Assembly (NCBI RefSeq): GCF_021043375.1
Contig: NZ_JAJNDV010000007.1
Location: 120,299 to 184,298 of the forward strand
Length of the DNA stretch: 64,000 bases
Direction: 5' to 3'
Source: Sphingomonas sp. IC-56
GTDB taxonomy: Bacteria; Pseudomonadota; Alphaproteobacteria; Sphingomonadales; Sphingomonadaceae
Under the pieces are notes generated by a model. The model searched no databases. It worked only from the letters and a program-made list of their open reading frames with translations, and was not told the origin of the DNA. Made by a program: the position numbers and the translations under genes. The stretch's first letter is position 1, and each line of letters opens with the position of its first letter. Positions 12,421 to 25,985 of the stretch are shown piece by piece.

Positions 12421-12981
12421 ATGAAGAAGGCAGCACCTGGAAGCGGTCCGGTCATCATAAAGAAATACGCGAACCGGCGGCTCTACAATACCGAGACTTC
12501 GTCCTACATCACGCTCGAACATCTCGCCGCGATGACGCGCGAGGGTCGCGACTTCAAGGTGGTCGACGCGAAGACCGACGACGACATCACCCACAATGTG
12601 CTGACCCAGATCATCATGGAAGAGGAATCGCGCGGGCAGACGATGCTGCCGGTCAGCTTCCTGCGCCAGCTGATCTCGCTCTATGGCGATTCGATGCAGG
12701 CGATGGTGCCGGGCTATCTGGAGGCGTCGATGGACAGCTTCCGCCACAACCAGGAGCAATTCCGCACCGCAGTGGAAGGCGCGTTCGCCGGATCACCCTT
12801 CGCCGAGCTGGCCAAGCGCAACATGGCGATGTTCGAAGCCGCGGCGAGCGCGTTCAAGCCCGCGGGAACTGTGGCAGCGCCTGTGGCGAGCGAGACGGCT
12901 GCGGGGGGGGGCGACGATGTCGCTGCGCTGAAGGCGGAGCTGGCGCGGCTGCAGGAAAAGATCGAGAAGCTGGCGAGCTAG
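12421..12981 (+). CDS. phaR: Polyhydroxyalkanoate synthesis repressor PhaR
   Basis: 186 residues with the PhaR DNA-binding N-terminus (IKKYANRRLYNTETSSYITLEHLA) and the PHB-accumulation regulatory region (LPVSFLRQLISLYGDSMQ). The C-terminus is an Ala-rich linker ending in a short coiled coil (LKAELARLQEKIEKLAS). PhaR binds PHA granules and represses phasin and its own gene when polymer is absent. It is transcribed divergently from phaC with almost no intergenic space, so the promoters must overlap coding sequence. The SD GAGAGGG precedes ATG 12421. Confidence 0.95.
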   Translation: MKKAAPGSGPVIIKKYANRRLYNTETSSYITLEHLAAMTREGRDFKVVDAKTDDDITHNVLTQIIMEEESRGQTMLPVSFLRQLISLYGDSMQAMVPGYLEASMDSFRHNQEQFRTAVEGAFAGSPFAELAKRNMAMFEAAASAFKPAGTVAAPVASETAAGGGDDVAALKAELARLQEKIEKLAS

Positions 12982-12984
12982 GGG

Positions 12985-14046
12985 TCAGATCGGCTGGCGT
13001 GCCTTGAAGCCGCCGAGCGAGGCGAGGATCTCCTCGGCGCTCAGCATCTTCTGCTCGATGACGCAGCGCAGCCCCAGGCCGTCAAAGCCCTGATAATCGG
13101 ACGCGGTCGCGTAGGCGATGGTGGCCTCGGCGCGTGCCTCCGCCCCGCGCACGGCGCGGGCGGGCAGCGGGATCACTTCGCCAAAGCGCGACCCTGAAGA
13201 GTCCGCCACGATGCGCGCAGCCTCGTCGATGATCGAGATGCGGGTGCGCGCCCAGTCCTTTTCGCCGAGCAGCGTGCGGTCGGAGATGATCGCCGGGATG
13301 TGCCCCTCCCAATCGAACTCCAGGTAGAAGACGCCTGCTGGTACGCCCGAACTGCCGGAGCGCCGGATACCGGTTACGAAGACCAGCACGGCGCGGTGAT
13401 CGGACCAGGGATTCTGCCAGACCGCATCGGTGTACCATTGTTCGCGCTGCGTGCTTCCCATGGCCTTCAGGAACTGGGATGCATTGGCCAGGTTGGTGGT
13501 GCGTACCCGCGCATTTTGATCCGAACAGAGAATGACGCGGCCTTGCGGGTCCGCGACGAACGCGTTGAGATAATAGGGCGATGTCGCGGTGAACAGCGCC
13601 AGGCGTGCCTGGGCCGCTGCCAGCTTTTCGGGTGTGGGGTCCAGAGTCGCGGCGACGATTTCGGCATCCGAGGCCAGGATGCGCAGGTCGATGCTGCGTC
13701 CATAAAGGTGCCGGGTGACGTTCTGGATCAACGCCTGGGCGAGCTCGACCAGCCGGGTCTCTTCGATTTCGTTGACCATTTCATCGGCAATGCCGGCGCC
13801 GAGTGCGAGGCGCTCGCGCACTTCCGAACGGAAATCATGGCTGGCACTGCGCGCCTGCTGCGCCAGCGCCTTCACTTCCTGCGCTACCACCGAAAAGCCC
13901 CGACCCGCCTCGCCCGATCGCGCCGCCTCGATGGCCGCGTTCAGCGCGAGCAGATTGGTGCGCGCAGCGATCTCTTCGCTGGTGTTGGCGTAGGTGTCGA
14001 CTTCATCGCGAAGGACCGACAAAAGGGAGCGGATTCGGCGTGGCAC
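12985..14046 (-). CDS. Soluble methyl-accepting-type signalling protein with C-terminal cache-like sensor
   Basis: GTG 14046 gives 353 residues. Residues about 15-60 are the conserved tip of a chemoreceptor signalling hairpin ([37 protein letters not shown]). The rest resembles a double-cache/PAS-like sensor ([46 protein letters not shown]). There is no transmembrane segment and no long coiled-coil stalk. The order is inverted relative to classical receptors, with the signalling tip N-terminal. No che genes are nearby. The start is weakly supported (no clear SD), and the extra frame upstream encodes a non-conserved, Arg/Ala-rich stretch. The ligand is unknown. Confidence 0.75.
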   Translation of the reverse strand: MPRRIRSLLSVLRDEVDTYANTSEEIAARTNLLALNAAIEAARSGEAGRGFSVVAQEVKALAQQARSASHDFRSEVRERLALGAGIADEMVNEIEETRLVELAQALIQNVTRHLYGRSIDLRILASDAEIVAATLDPTPEKLAAAQARLALFTATSPYYLNAFVADPQGRVILCSDQNARVRTTNLANASQFLKAMGSTQREQWYTDAVWQNPWSDHRAVLVFVTGIRRSGSSGVPAGVFYLEFDWEGHIPAIISDRTLLGEKDWARTRISIIDEAARIVADSSGSRFGEVIPLPARAVRGAEARAEATIAYATASDYQGFDGLGLRCVIEQKMLSAEEILASLGGFKARQPI

Positions 14047-14140
14047 GAATGATATTGGTAAAGCGCAATGGTTAAGGCTTCGTTGGTTTCTAAACCCGGT
14101 TACTGCGGCGCTGCATGCCTGCTTCGTACCGCGGCCACGC

Positions 14141-14329
14141 ATGCACGCTGAGCTATGGGTCGGGGCCGCCGCAGCGATCGGCGTGGCCGTGGCCAGCGGA
14201 GTGGGTGAGCATCGCCGCCGGAACCGGCGTGACCTGGATCGCGTGGGGCTGGTGCCCTGGCCGTTGATCCAATTGCTGGCGATGCTGGCGGCGGTGATCT
14301 GCGCGAGCGTCGCGCTCAACCTGCGCTAG
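14141..14329 (+). CDS. Small membrane protein of unknown function
   Basis: 62 residues starting [14 protein letters not shown]. One hydrophobic helix lies at the N-terminus and a second near the C-terminus ([18 protein letters not shown]), separated by an Arg/Asp-rich cytosolic-looking loop ([14 protein letters not shown]). The ATG at 14141 is preferred over the longer frame from 13994 because the extension runs into the divergent signalling gene and lacks membrane or conserved features. The stop lies 3 nt before the convergent protease stop. The regular topology and GC-rich third positions support a real gene; the function is unknown. Confidence 0.6.
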   Translation: MHAELWVGAAAAIGVAVASGVGEHRRRNRRDLDRVGLVPWPLIQLLAMLAAVICASVALNLR

Positions 14330-14332
14330 TTC

Positions 14333-15478
14333 TCAGTAGAAGCGGCGCAGCGTCAGGGTTCGCCTGCTGCCGTCGCACAGGCCCAGCCGAACAGTGGTGC
14401 CGGGTGCGCCGGCGCCCCAGTTGATCGCGGGGCCCAGCCGAGTCATGTCCGCGACTGCGACACCATCGACTTCGCAGATCGTCTCGCCATCGCGCCAGCC
14501 GGCCTGCGCCGCGGGCGAATTGCGCATCACATGGATCACGCGCAGCTGCGTGGCATCCTGATGCATCAGCAATCCGCTGGTGGAGCGGACGACCGGCGCA
14601 TCGATCAGCTTGCCCGGTTGCAGCACCATGCGGCCGGCGCCCGGATCGAGCAGCACGCGAAACCGCAGCAGGAGCCCGCTGCCGATCCGTCCCGCGCTGC
14701 TGCTGACCGTGAGGAAGCCGCCGGGCCGTTCCAGGCGAATCTCCGTTTCGGGGACGGTGAGCGTGCCAAGCTGGACCGCAGAGGCCACTGCAGTCTCCGC
14801 TACGGTCGCGCCGCCCATGCCCCAGCCCAGCGTGCTGGTGACCTGGGCGCGCTTGAAGCCGATGGCGGCCCAACTCGCGTCGCCGATGGTCAGGCCGGAC
14901 CCGTCGCCAGTGTCGACCACGACCGGGCGGATCCGCTGCCCGGCAACGGTCAATTCGGACCGGAACAGCCCGGTGCTGGCGCGCGACAGCGGCACGGTGG
15001 TGCCGGTGAACGGCATGCGCCCACTGGGCAACAGGCGGAAGCGGCGGGCGTCATAGTCGATGTCGAGCGCGCAGCAGGACAATATGTCGGCGCCCACGAA
15101 CATGTCCGCGCCGAAGGGGAACAGCCCGTCGGCTCCCGAAATGCCGATGCGGCCGCCGGTGCGGGTCAGCCCGCCAAAGGTAATGGTGCCGCCGCGCGCC
15201 CAGCCAATCTCGACCGAGCCGCCGATGGCGGTCGCCTGTTCATGGCTGCGCGCCTTCAACCCGATACGGTCGGCGAATTGCGTGGTGACGAAGCTGTCCG
15301 TCACGCCGCTGTCGAGGATCGCCCGTGCCGGTTTGCCGTTCACTTGAATCGTGAAGCGGATCTGGTTGCCGTCGCTCATTTCGAACGGGACCCACCGCGC
15401 CTCCGCGTCCGGTGCCAGGGTAGTGCCCGCCTGGGGCTGGACGGCGATCAGGGCGGGCAGCAACAGCGTGGCGAACAT
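14333..15478 (-). CDS. Exported two-lobed aspartyl (retropepsin-like) protease with PDZ domain
   Basis: 381 residues from ATG 15478 (a GTG 3 nt upstream is possible), starting with a signal peptide (MFATLLLPALIAVQPQ). The first retropepsin-like lobe has the catalytic motif ILDSGVTDSF near residue 58 and the second has VVDTGDGSGL near residue 190. A C-terminal PDZ domain follows (NSPAAQAGWRDGETICEVDG). Two D-S/T-G lobes in one chain would form an intramolecular active site, as in pepsin. It is probably periplasmic. The substrate is unknown and the neighbours give no pathway. Confidence 0.82.
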   Translation of the reverse strand: MFATLLLPALIAVQPQAGTTLAPDAEARWVPFEMSDGNQIRFTIQVNGKPARAILDSGVTDSFVTTQFADRIGLKARSHEQATAIGGSVEIGWARGGTITFGGLTRTGGRIGISGADGLFPFGADMFVGADILSCCALDIDYDARRFRLLPSGRMPFTGTTVPLSRASTGLFRSELTVAGQRIRPVVVDTGDGSGLTIGDASWAAIGFKRAQVTSTLGWGMGGATVAETAVASAVQLGTLTVPETEIRLERPGGFLTVSSSAGRIGSGLLLRFRVLLDPGAGRMVLQPGKLIDAPVVRSTSGLLMHQDATQLRVIHVMRNSPAAQAGWRDGETICEVDGVAVADMTRLGPAINWGAGAPGTTVRLGLCDGSRRTLTLRRFY

Positions 15479-15542
15479 CACGCCTATCTAAGGGCGCTCA
15501 GGCGCCGGCTTCAATGCTTTGCCGGTGCGGCGTCCGAGAAAC

Positions 15543-17105
15543 TTACAGGCACGCCTCGAGCATCGCATGGTCGAAGCCATATTGCTTGGCCTTTTCCAGC
15601 GTATAAGGGCGCAAGCCCATCGAGCGGTATTCGCCGATGATCTTGCCCTCGGCGCTCTCGTCCAGATATTCGAACTTGAAGAGTTCCTGGGTGACGATCA
15701 CCGGGCCTTCCATGCCGATCACTTCGGTGATGTTGGTGATGCGGCGCGAACCGTCGCGCAGGCGCTTCACCTGGATGATCAGGTCGACCGAGTCGGCGAT
15801 CTGGCGCGAGATCGCTTCCTTGGGCACCTTGATGTCCGACATCATCACCATGTTCTCCATACGCGCCAGCGCCTCGCGCGGGGAGTTGGAGTGGAGCGTA
15901 CACATCGATCCATCGTGGCCGGTGTTCATAGCCGAGAGCATGTCGAAGCACTCGGCGCCTCGGATTTCGCCCAGGATGATGCGGTCGGGACGCATACGCA
16001 GCGCGTTCTTCACCAAGTCGCGGATCGAGATCTCGCCCTGGCCCTCCAGATTGGGCGGGCGGGTTTCGAGCGGCAGCCAGTGCGGCTGTTGCAGCCGAAG
16101 CTCGGCCGCGTCCTCGATCGTCAGCACGCGCTCGCCCGGGTCGATCATCTTCGACAGCGCATTGAGCATCGTCGTCTTGCCCGAGCCGGTACCGCCCGAA
16201 ATGACGATGTTGAAGCGGCTGGCGCCGGCGATCTTCAGCATCGTCGCCATCTTCTCGGACATGGAGCCGCCCTTGGCCATCATGTCGAGCGTGATCGGCT
16301 TGGCCGAGAACTTACGGATCGAGATGGCCGTGCCCTTGAGGCTCAACGGCGGCACGATGACGTTGACGCGGCTGCCGTCCTTGAGGCGGGCGTCGGCCAG
16401 CGGCGTGGTCTGATCGACGCGGCGGCCTACCGAGTTGCAGATGCGCTGGGCGATCTGGAACAGATGCTCCTCGTCGCGGAACTGGATATTGGCGAGCTCT
16501 AGCTTGCCCTTGCGTTCGACGAAGGTCTGCTCGGGACCGTTGACCATGATGTCGGAAATCGCCGGGTCGGCGAGCAGCTCTTCGAGGGGCCCAAGCCCGA
16601 GCAGCTCGTCGACCAGCACCTTTTCCAGCGCGAACTGCTCGCGGCGGTTGAGGGTCAGCTTCAGCTCGGCGAGCACTTCGCCGATGATCGGGCGGAATTC
16701 CTCGGCCAGCTCGTCCTTGCTGAGCGTGGCCGCGGCTTCGGGATCGACGCGCTCCAGCAGGCGCGGCAGCACCTGCTCCTTGATGCGATGGATCGAGGCT
16801 TCGAAGCCTTCGACGCGCGAATTGCCGGCTTCCCCCGACGCGGCCTGGCGGTCGGCGAGCCGCTGCATCGCGTCGCTGCTGGCGGCGCTTGGCCCCAGGG
16901 GGTCGCGCTGTTCGAGCGGGTCAGGGAAGGCGCTGGCGCCGGGCAGGGGAACGGTGTTGAGCGGCGGAAACTGCTCGCCGCCCACCGGCATGGGATCATT
17001 GGGCCGGGGCGCCGGGCCCCCGCCCTGCATCGGCCGGGCGACTCCAAAGGCAGGCCGGCCGCCCCCGGGTCCACCCATTCCACTGCGTCGACCGAATGCG
17101 CTCAT
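15543..17105 (-). CDS. cpaF: CpaF/TadA-type secretion ATPase
   Basis: 520-residue hexameric ATPase of the tight-adherence (Flp pilus) type II/IV secretion family. A Gly/Pro-rich disordered N-terminus (about 90 residues) precedes the conserved core: Walker A GGTGSGKTT near residue 305, an Asp box around RVLTIEDAAEL, and the Walker B and His regions (IILGEIRGAECFDML, HDGSMCTLHSNSP). It powers pilus assembly from the cytoplasm. No cpaB/C/D/E or tadB/C genes accompany it in this window, so it is detached from a canonical tad cluster. Confidence 0.93.
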   Translation of the reverse strand: MSAFGRRSGMGGPGGGRPAFGVARPMQGGGPAPRPNDPMPVGGEQFPPLNTVPLPGASAFPDPLEQRDPLGPSAASSDAMQRLADRQAASGEAGNSRVEGFEASIHRIKEQVLPRLLERVDPEAAATLSKDELAEEFRPIIGEVLAELKLTLNRREQFALEKVLVDELLGLGPLEELLADPAISDIMVNGPEQTFVERKGKLELANIQFRDEEHLFQIAQRICNSVGRRVDQTTPLADARLKDGSRVNVIVPPLSLKGTAISIRKFSAKPITLDMMAKGGSMSEKMATMLKIAGASRFNIVISGGTGSGKTTMLNALSKMIDPGERVLTIEDAAELRLQQPHWLPLETRPPNLEGQGEISIRDLVKNALRMRPDRIILGEIRGAECFDMLSAMNTGHDGSMCTLHSNSPREALARMENMVMMSDIKVPKEAISRQIADSVDLIIQVKRLRDGSRRITNITEVIGMEGPVIVTQELFKFEYLDESAEGKIIGEYRSMGLRPYTLEKAKQYGFDHAMLEACL

Positions 17106-17205
17106 TGCTAACTCTTATGTTCCGGACTGGCCGAAGAGGTAGCGCGCAAGGATTTAGATTTGCCTAACCAAGGCGTTGCGCCCGGGCGGGGGCGGCAGCG
17201 CGTCG

Positions 17206-17457
17206 TTAATCAGCGCGCTCGGCCAGCACCGTCAGGCCGCGGTCGTTTACTTCGGCGAAGCCGCCTTCGATGCGGATGATTTCGGGCGTGGTGGCGCCGG
17301 TGCGGTAGATTTCGAGATTGCCGTCGCGGACCGTCGACATGAACGGGGCATGCCCCTCCAGCACGCCGAAGTCGCCTTCGGTGCCGGGGACGACGACCAT
17401 GTGAACGTCTTCGGAGCGGACGAGGCGTTCGGGGGTGACGAGTTCGAAGTGCAGCAT
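17206..17457 (-). CDS. atpC: ATP synthase F1 epsilon subunit
   Basis: 83 residues from ATG 17457 ([12 protein letters not shown]), chosen because GTGGAG lies 8-9 nt upstream; an in-frame start at 17472 would add five residues and overlap the SD. The beta-sandwich signature [21 protein letters not shown] is present. The C-terminal helical domain of gamma-proteobacterial epsilon is missing, which is normal for alphaproteobacteria. It is the last gene of the F1 operon and is separated from atpD by a palindromic repeat. Confidence 0.92.
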   Translation of the reverse strand: MLHFELVTPERLVRSEDVHMVVVPGTEGDFGVLEGHAPFMSTVRDGNLEIYRTGATTPEIIRIEGGFAEVNDRGLTVLAERAD

Positions 17458-17469
17458 TTGATTAAACTC

Positions 17470-17613
17470 CACCCCTCCCTTCCAGGGAGGGGCAAGGGGT
17501 GGGTCTAGCGGTGGCGGGGGCTCGATGCCCCCGACGTCGCTCTTTGGGGGCTAGCGCGGGAGGCTCGCTTCGCTCGCCACCCACCCCCAACCCCTCCCTT
17601 GAAAGGGAGGGGC
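17470..17613. repeat. Palindromic repeat element, family C, in the atpD-atpC gap
   Basis: About 145 nt with terminal hairpins CCCCTCCCTTCC/GGGAGGGG (left) and CCCCTCCCTTGAAAGGGAGG (right). Just inside them are inverted CACCCC/GGGGTGGG modules and a central CCCCCGACG/GGGGGC region. It has the same layout as family A (two inverted modules round a variable centre) but different sequence. It occupies the whole atpD-atpC intergenic space and would fold in the operon mRNA. Confidence 0.7.
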
Positions 17614-17622
17614 GAATTAAGT

Positions 17623-19999
<2,377 letters not shown>

Positions 20000-20013
20000 T
20001 TCATTCCCTTATT

Positions 20014-20094
20014 CGTCACCCCGGCCTTGAGCCGGGGTCCCGCTACCTTGATCCCGCACAAGAAGCGGGACCCCGGGCCAAGCCCGGGGTGACG
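20014..20094. repeat. Palindromic repeat element, family B, copy 1
   Basis: An inverted repeat of the form CGTCACCCCGGCCTTGAGCC ... to its inverse CAAGCCCGGGGTGACG, with an inner inverted pair GGTCCCGCT / AGCGGGACC. It lies between atpA and atpG. Copies at 49977 and 59155 share the outer CCCCGGCCTTGAGCCGGG and inner CCCGCTTC/GAAGCGGG modules. Confidence 0.85.
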
Positions 20095-20100
20095 AGGTAG

Positions 20101-22187
<2,087 letters not shown>

Positions 22188-22273
22188 GCGATTCGGTTCC
22201 TCTTGGAGGTTCGGGTTGTCGTCCCATGCACAAAAAGCGGGGGCGCCGGAAGCGTCCCCGATGGGTCGCCGCG

Positions 22274-22302
22274 CGGTTAGCATCGGTGTCACGGGGATGC
22301 AA
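22274..22302 (-). promoter_or_regulatory. Possible promoter of the atp operon
   Basis: On the minus strand a TTGCAT hexamer is followed after 17 nt by TAACCG, about 87 nt upstream of the atpH start. Spacing and -35 are good; the -10 is weak. It is the best candidate seen in the 278-nt gap between the helicase gene and atpH, which has no other recognisable gene. Confidence 0.3.
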
Positions 22303-22369
22303 CCTGAGTCACGGTTGATTAAGGGTTGCCCGGTCCAGCCGGTGCCGAAAATCTTGCCCGAAAGGGCGA

Positions 22370-22411
22370 GGGGGACCTGGCCATGAGCGTGCGCTCGCGG
22401 CCAGATCCCCC
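22370..22411 (-). terminator. Hairpin downstream of the DEAD-box helicase gene
   Basis: A 13-bp stem, GGGGGACCTGGCC with GGCCAGATCCCCC (one mismatch), enclosing a 16-nt loop, and a second small GCCC-GAAA-GGGC hairpin beside it. It lies 55-95 nt past the helicase stop, before the atp promoter region. No strong U run follows, so termination is likely but not certain. Confidence 0.45.
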
Positions 22412-22465
22412 TTCGTCACGCTTGCGCGTGCTGCCTTCGCTTAGTGCAAGGACAGATGGCTTGGC

Positions 22466-23890
22466 TTAGCGTCCGCGGCCACCCTGGGTGCGGTTGCCGC
22501 CACCCGGCGCGCCGGCCGGCTTGGCGCTGAACTTGCGCTTGGGCCGGGCATAGTTGCGCGGACGCTCGCCGCCAGCGCCGGCCTCTCCCTGCGGTGCGTC
22601 GAAACGGCGCGGCCGGGCGTCGCCCGAACCTTCCTGGCGCCGCTGCGGCTGGCCGGAACGACCGCCGCCACGCTGCATGTCGCGGCCGCGCTGGCCGTTC
22701 TGCTGGTCGCGGCTGGGCGCGATGTTGATGCGCGAGCTGCTGATCTTGGCGGCTTCGGCCAGGAAATTCTCCGGCAGCGTCACCACCGTCAGCTTCTGAC
22801 GTGTCAGCCGCTCGATGTCGCGCAGGTACGGACGCTCATCCTCGGCGCAATAGCTGATCGCCAGACCCGTTGCGCCGGCGCGCGCGGTGCGGCCGATGCG
22901 GTGGACATACTGCTCGGGCACGTTGGGCAGTTCGAAGTTGAACACATGGCTGACGCCCGACACGTCGATGCCGCGCGCGGCGATGTCGGTGGCGACCAGG
23001 ATCTTGACCTTGCCCGAACGGAACTCGCCCAGCGCACGCTCACGCTGCGGCTGGCTCTTGTTGCCGTGGATCGCGTTGGACGCGATGCCGTTGCCGGCGA
23101 GCAGGCGGACGACGCGGTCGGCGCCATGCTTGGTACGGGTGAACACCAGCGCGCGGTCGATGCTTTCGTCGCGCAGTGCCATGGTGAGCAGCGCCTGCTT
23201 CTCGCCCTGGGTGACATGCGTCACCTGCTGCTCGACGCGCTCGGCGGTGGTCGCGACCGGGGTCACCTTCACTTCCACCGGATCCTTGATGAACTGGCCG
23301 GCCAGTTCGCGGATCGTCTTGGGCATGGTTGCCGAGAAGAACAGCGTCTGACGCTTCGAAGGCAGCTCGCGGACGATGCGCTTCAATGCGTGGATGAAGC
23401 CCAGGTCCATCATCTGGTCGGCTTCGTCGAGCACCAGGATCTCGATGCCGAGCAGGATGGCATAATGCTGGTCGATCAGGTCGACCAGACGGCCCGGGGT
23501 GGCGACGACGATGTCGACGCCGCGTGCCAGGTCGGTCTTGTTCTTGTGCACCGACGTGCCGCCGAACAGCGTGCAGACCGACAGCTTGGTGCCCTTGGAA
23601 TACAGGCGCGCCTGGTCGGCGATCTGGCTGGCCAGCTCGCGGGTCGGGGCGAGCACCAGCATGCGGCAGCCGCGCGGCTGGGGACGCTTGTTGCTGGCGA
23701 TCAGCCGGTCGATTGAGGGCAGCATGAACGCCGCGGTCTTGCCGGTGCCGGTCTGGGCGATGCCGAGCAGGTCGCGCCCTTCGAGCAGCGACGGGATCGA
23801 CTGTGCCTGGATCGGCGTCGCTTCGGTATAGCCCTTGGTGGCGAGCGCAGCGAGAATGGTCTCGGAAAGACCAAGTTGATTGAATTGCAT
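22466..23890 (-). CDS. DEAD-box ATP-dependent RNA helicase (RhlE-like)
   Basis: 474 residues. It has a Q motif (GYTEATPIQAQSIP), Walker A AQTGTGKT near residue 50, PTRELA, TPGRLVDL, DEAD (LVLDEADQMMDLGF), SAT, and the C-terminal RecA domain with ATDIAARGIDV and HRIGRTARAG. The last ~90 residues are a basic Gly/Arg/Gln-rich tail typical of RNA-binding RhlE/CsdA-type helicases. It likely remodels rRNA or mRNA structure. The gene stands alone, with 236 nt of plain upstream DNA shared with divergent pncB. Confidence 0.94.
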   Translation of the reverse strand: MQFNQLGLSETILAALATKGYTEATPIQAQSIPSLLEGRDLLGIAQTGTGKTAAFMLPSIDRLIASNKRPQPRGCRMLVLAPTRELASQIADQARLYSKGTKLSVCTLFGGTSVHKNKTDLARGVDIVVATPGRLVDLIDQHYAILLGIEILVLDEADQMMDLGFIHALKRIVRELPSKRQTLFFSATMPKTIRELAGQFIKDPVEVKVTPVATTAERVEQQVTHVTQGEKQALLTMALRDESIDRALVFTRTKHGADRVVRLLAGNGIASNAIHGNKSQPQRERALGEFRSGKVKILVATDIAARGIDVSGVSHVFNFELPNVPEQYVHRIGRTARAGATGLAISYCAEDERPYLRDIERLTRQKLTVVTLPENFLAEAAKISSSRINIAPSRDQQNGQRGRDMQRGGGRSGQPQRRQEGSGDARPRRFDAPQGEAGAGGERPRNYARPKRKFSAKPAGAPGGGNRTQGGRGR

Positions 23891-24126
23891 TGGGAAACCT
23901 TGCGAAAACGGCCAGCGGCCCGGACAAAGTCCAGGCGCGAAGGCGGGGTCAAAAATGACGACCCGCGTGACTAGGGAAGCCGCTAAATCAACCGAGGCAG
24001 AGCCGGGACGTAGCCATGGGCCATCATCCGATCACGCTGCTAAATGCCTCGATGGTCGGCGATATGGTGGAAATGCCGTTATAAGTCAAGGCGGACCCGG
24101 ATGCGCGTCCAGCCGTTTCGCTGGCG

Positions 24127-25431
24127 ATGGCCGTCACCGATATCGCAGCGCGCACCTATAACCATAACTGGCGGCTGGACCCGATCGTCCGCAGCCTGCT
24201 CGACACCGACTTCTACAAGCTGTTGATGTTGCAGATGATTCGTCATCTGTACAGCGACGTGCAGGTCACGTTCCAGCTGATCAACCGCAGCAAGTCGGTG
24301 CGGCTGGCTGATGACATCGACGAAGCCGAGCTGCGCGCGCAACTCGACCATGCCCGCACCGTGCGCTTTTCCAAGAAGGAGCTGATCTGGCTGGCGGGCA
24401 ACAGCTTCTACGGACAGCAACGGATGTTCGCGCCCGACTTCATCGACTGGCTGAGCCGCTTCCAGCTGCCGGAATATGAGCTGCGCGCGATCGATGGGCA
24501 GTATGAGCTGCGCTTCGAGGGGCCTTGGACCCACACGACCATCTGGGAAATCCCGGCGCTCACCATCGTCAACGAACTGCGCGCCCGTTCCGCTATGCGC
24601 GACCGCGGCCGCTTTGCGCTCGATGTGCTCTATGCCCGCGCCAAGGCCAAGCTTTGGGAAAAGGTGGAACGGCTGCAGGAACTGCCCGACCTCGTCCTCT
24701 CCGACTTCGGCACGCGGCGGCGGCACGGCTTCCTTTGGCAGCGCTGGTGCGTGGAGGCGCTGAAGGAAGGGCTTGGCAGCCGCTTCATCGGCACGTCCAA
24801 CGTGCTGCTGGCAATGGACAACGACCTGGAGGCGATCGGCACCAATGCGCACGAACTGCCAATGGTGCTCGGCGCGCTCGCGCCCGACGACGCCGCCCTG
24901 AAGCGTGCGCCCTATCAGGTGCTCGAACAGTGGCAGCGCCATTATGGCGGCAACTTGCTGATCGTGCTGCCTGATGCGTTCGGTACCGCCGCGTTCCTGC
25001 GCGACGCCCCGGACTGGGTGGCGGACTGGACCGGGTTCCGCCCCGACAGCGCGCCGCCGATCGAAGGGGGTGAGGCGATCATCGACTGGTGGCGCGCGAA
25101 GGGCCGCGATCCGCGGCAGAAGCTGCTGATCTTTTCCGACGGCATGGACATCGATTCGATCGAGCGCGTGTACCGCCACTTTCATGGCCGGGTGCGGATG
25201 AGCTTTGGCTGGGGCACCAACCTCACTAACGATTTCCGCGGCTGCGATCCGCAGGATGCCGCCGGCCTGAAGCCGATCTCGCTGGTGGCCAAGGTGGTGG
25301 AGGCCAATGGCCGCCCGGCGGTGAAGCTGTCCGACAACCCGGACAAGGCGACGGGCAAGCCCGAAGAAGTCGCGCGCTATCTGCGCGTGTTCGGGGACGA
25401 TGGCCGCACGCGGAGCGCGGTTTCCGTCTGA
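24127..25431 (+). CDS. pncB: Nicotinate phosphoribosyltransferase
   Basis: 434 residues; converts nicotinate and PRPP to nicotinate mononucleotide in NAD salvage. Recognised by the N-terminal [13 protein letters not shown], the [22 protein letters not shown] signature near residue 225 and [14 protein letters not shown] late in the protein. The 236-nt gap to the divergent helicase gene (23891-24126) holds no further gene; it presumably contains both promoters, though none is convincing by eye. Confidence 0.95.
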   Translation: MAVTDIAARTYNHNWRLDPIVRSLLDTDFYKLLMLQMIRHLYSDVQVTFQLINRSKSVRLADDIDEAELRAQLDHARTVRFSKKELIWLAGNSFYGQQRMFAPDFIDWLSRFQLPEYELRAIDGQYELRFEGPWTHTTIWEIPALTIVNELRARSAMRDRGRFALDVLYARAKAKLWEKVERLQELPDLVLSDFGTRRRHGFLWQRWCVEALKEGLGSRFIGTSNVLLAMDNDLEAIGTNAHELPMVLGALAPDDAALKRAPYQVLEQWQRHYGGNLLIVLPDAFGTAAFLRDAPDWVADWTGFRPDSAPPIEGGEAIIDWWRAKGRDPRQKLLIFSDGMDIDSIERVYRHFHGRVRMSFGWGTNLTNDFRGCDPQDAAGLKPISLVAKVVEANGRPAVKLSDNPDKATGKPEEVARYLRVFGDDGRTRSAVSV

Positions 25432-25491
25432 CACTTTACGCCACTTTAACTCCACTTAGCCGAAGCCTCGACTCCTTACTGGGAGTTGAGC

Positions 25492-25926
25492 GTGCTGGTC
25501 GCCAGGCTGGAAGTATTGGGTGAGATCGACCAGCGCGGCGCGGTGCGTTTCTATGTCGCGGGCGAGACTCGGCTGCGCGGCGGCGACGGCCGCCCGGTCG
25601 ATGTACAGATCGAGAATCTGTCGCGCACCGGTTTCCTGTTCCTGTCGCAACTCGGCTATCCGGTCGGGACCCTGGTGACGATCGGACTGTCCGGCGCGGG
25701 GCTGCGCGAGGCGCGGGTGGTGTGGCGCGAGGAGGAGCGGCATGGCTGCGAATTCCTGGTGCCGCTGCCCGAATCGCAGATGGAGCTGGCGTATCGCGGT
25801 CAGGCGTCGATGCTCGCCGAATTGCAGGAAGCGCTGGCGCGGCGCTGGCCGGCGGCGGCGCCCGAACCGGAGCCCGAGGGCGAAGAGTCGCTGCCGGACA
25901 ATGTGACTCGCTTCCCGCCGCGCTAA
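25492..25926 (+). CDS. PilZ domain protein (cyclic-di-GMP receptor type)
   Basis: 144 residues from GTG 25492, which has GGGAG six nt upstream; the in-frame TTG at 25486 leaves no room for an SD. The PilZ fingerprints RGAVR (RxxxR) and NLSRTG (NxSxxG) are present in the expected order, so the protein should bind cyclic-di-GMP. A Pro/Glu-rich tail follows the barrel. It lies between pncB and ada without an obvious effector partner. Confidence 0.85.
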   Translation: MLVARLEVLGEIDQRGAVRFYVAGETRLRGGDGRPVDVQIENLSRTGFLFLSQLGYPVGTLVTIGLSGAGLREARVVWREEERHGCEFLVPLPESQMELAYRGQASMLAELQEALARRWPAAAPEPEPEGEESLPDNVTRFPPR

Positions 25927-25985
25927 CGACTTTCGAGCGCAAGCGGCGGGATGCCGCGGCGCGCGCGCGGGCCTATACCGGCGCC

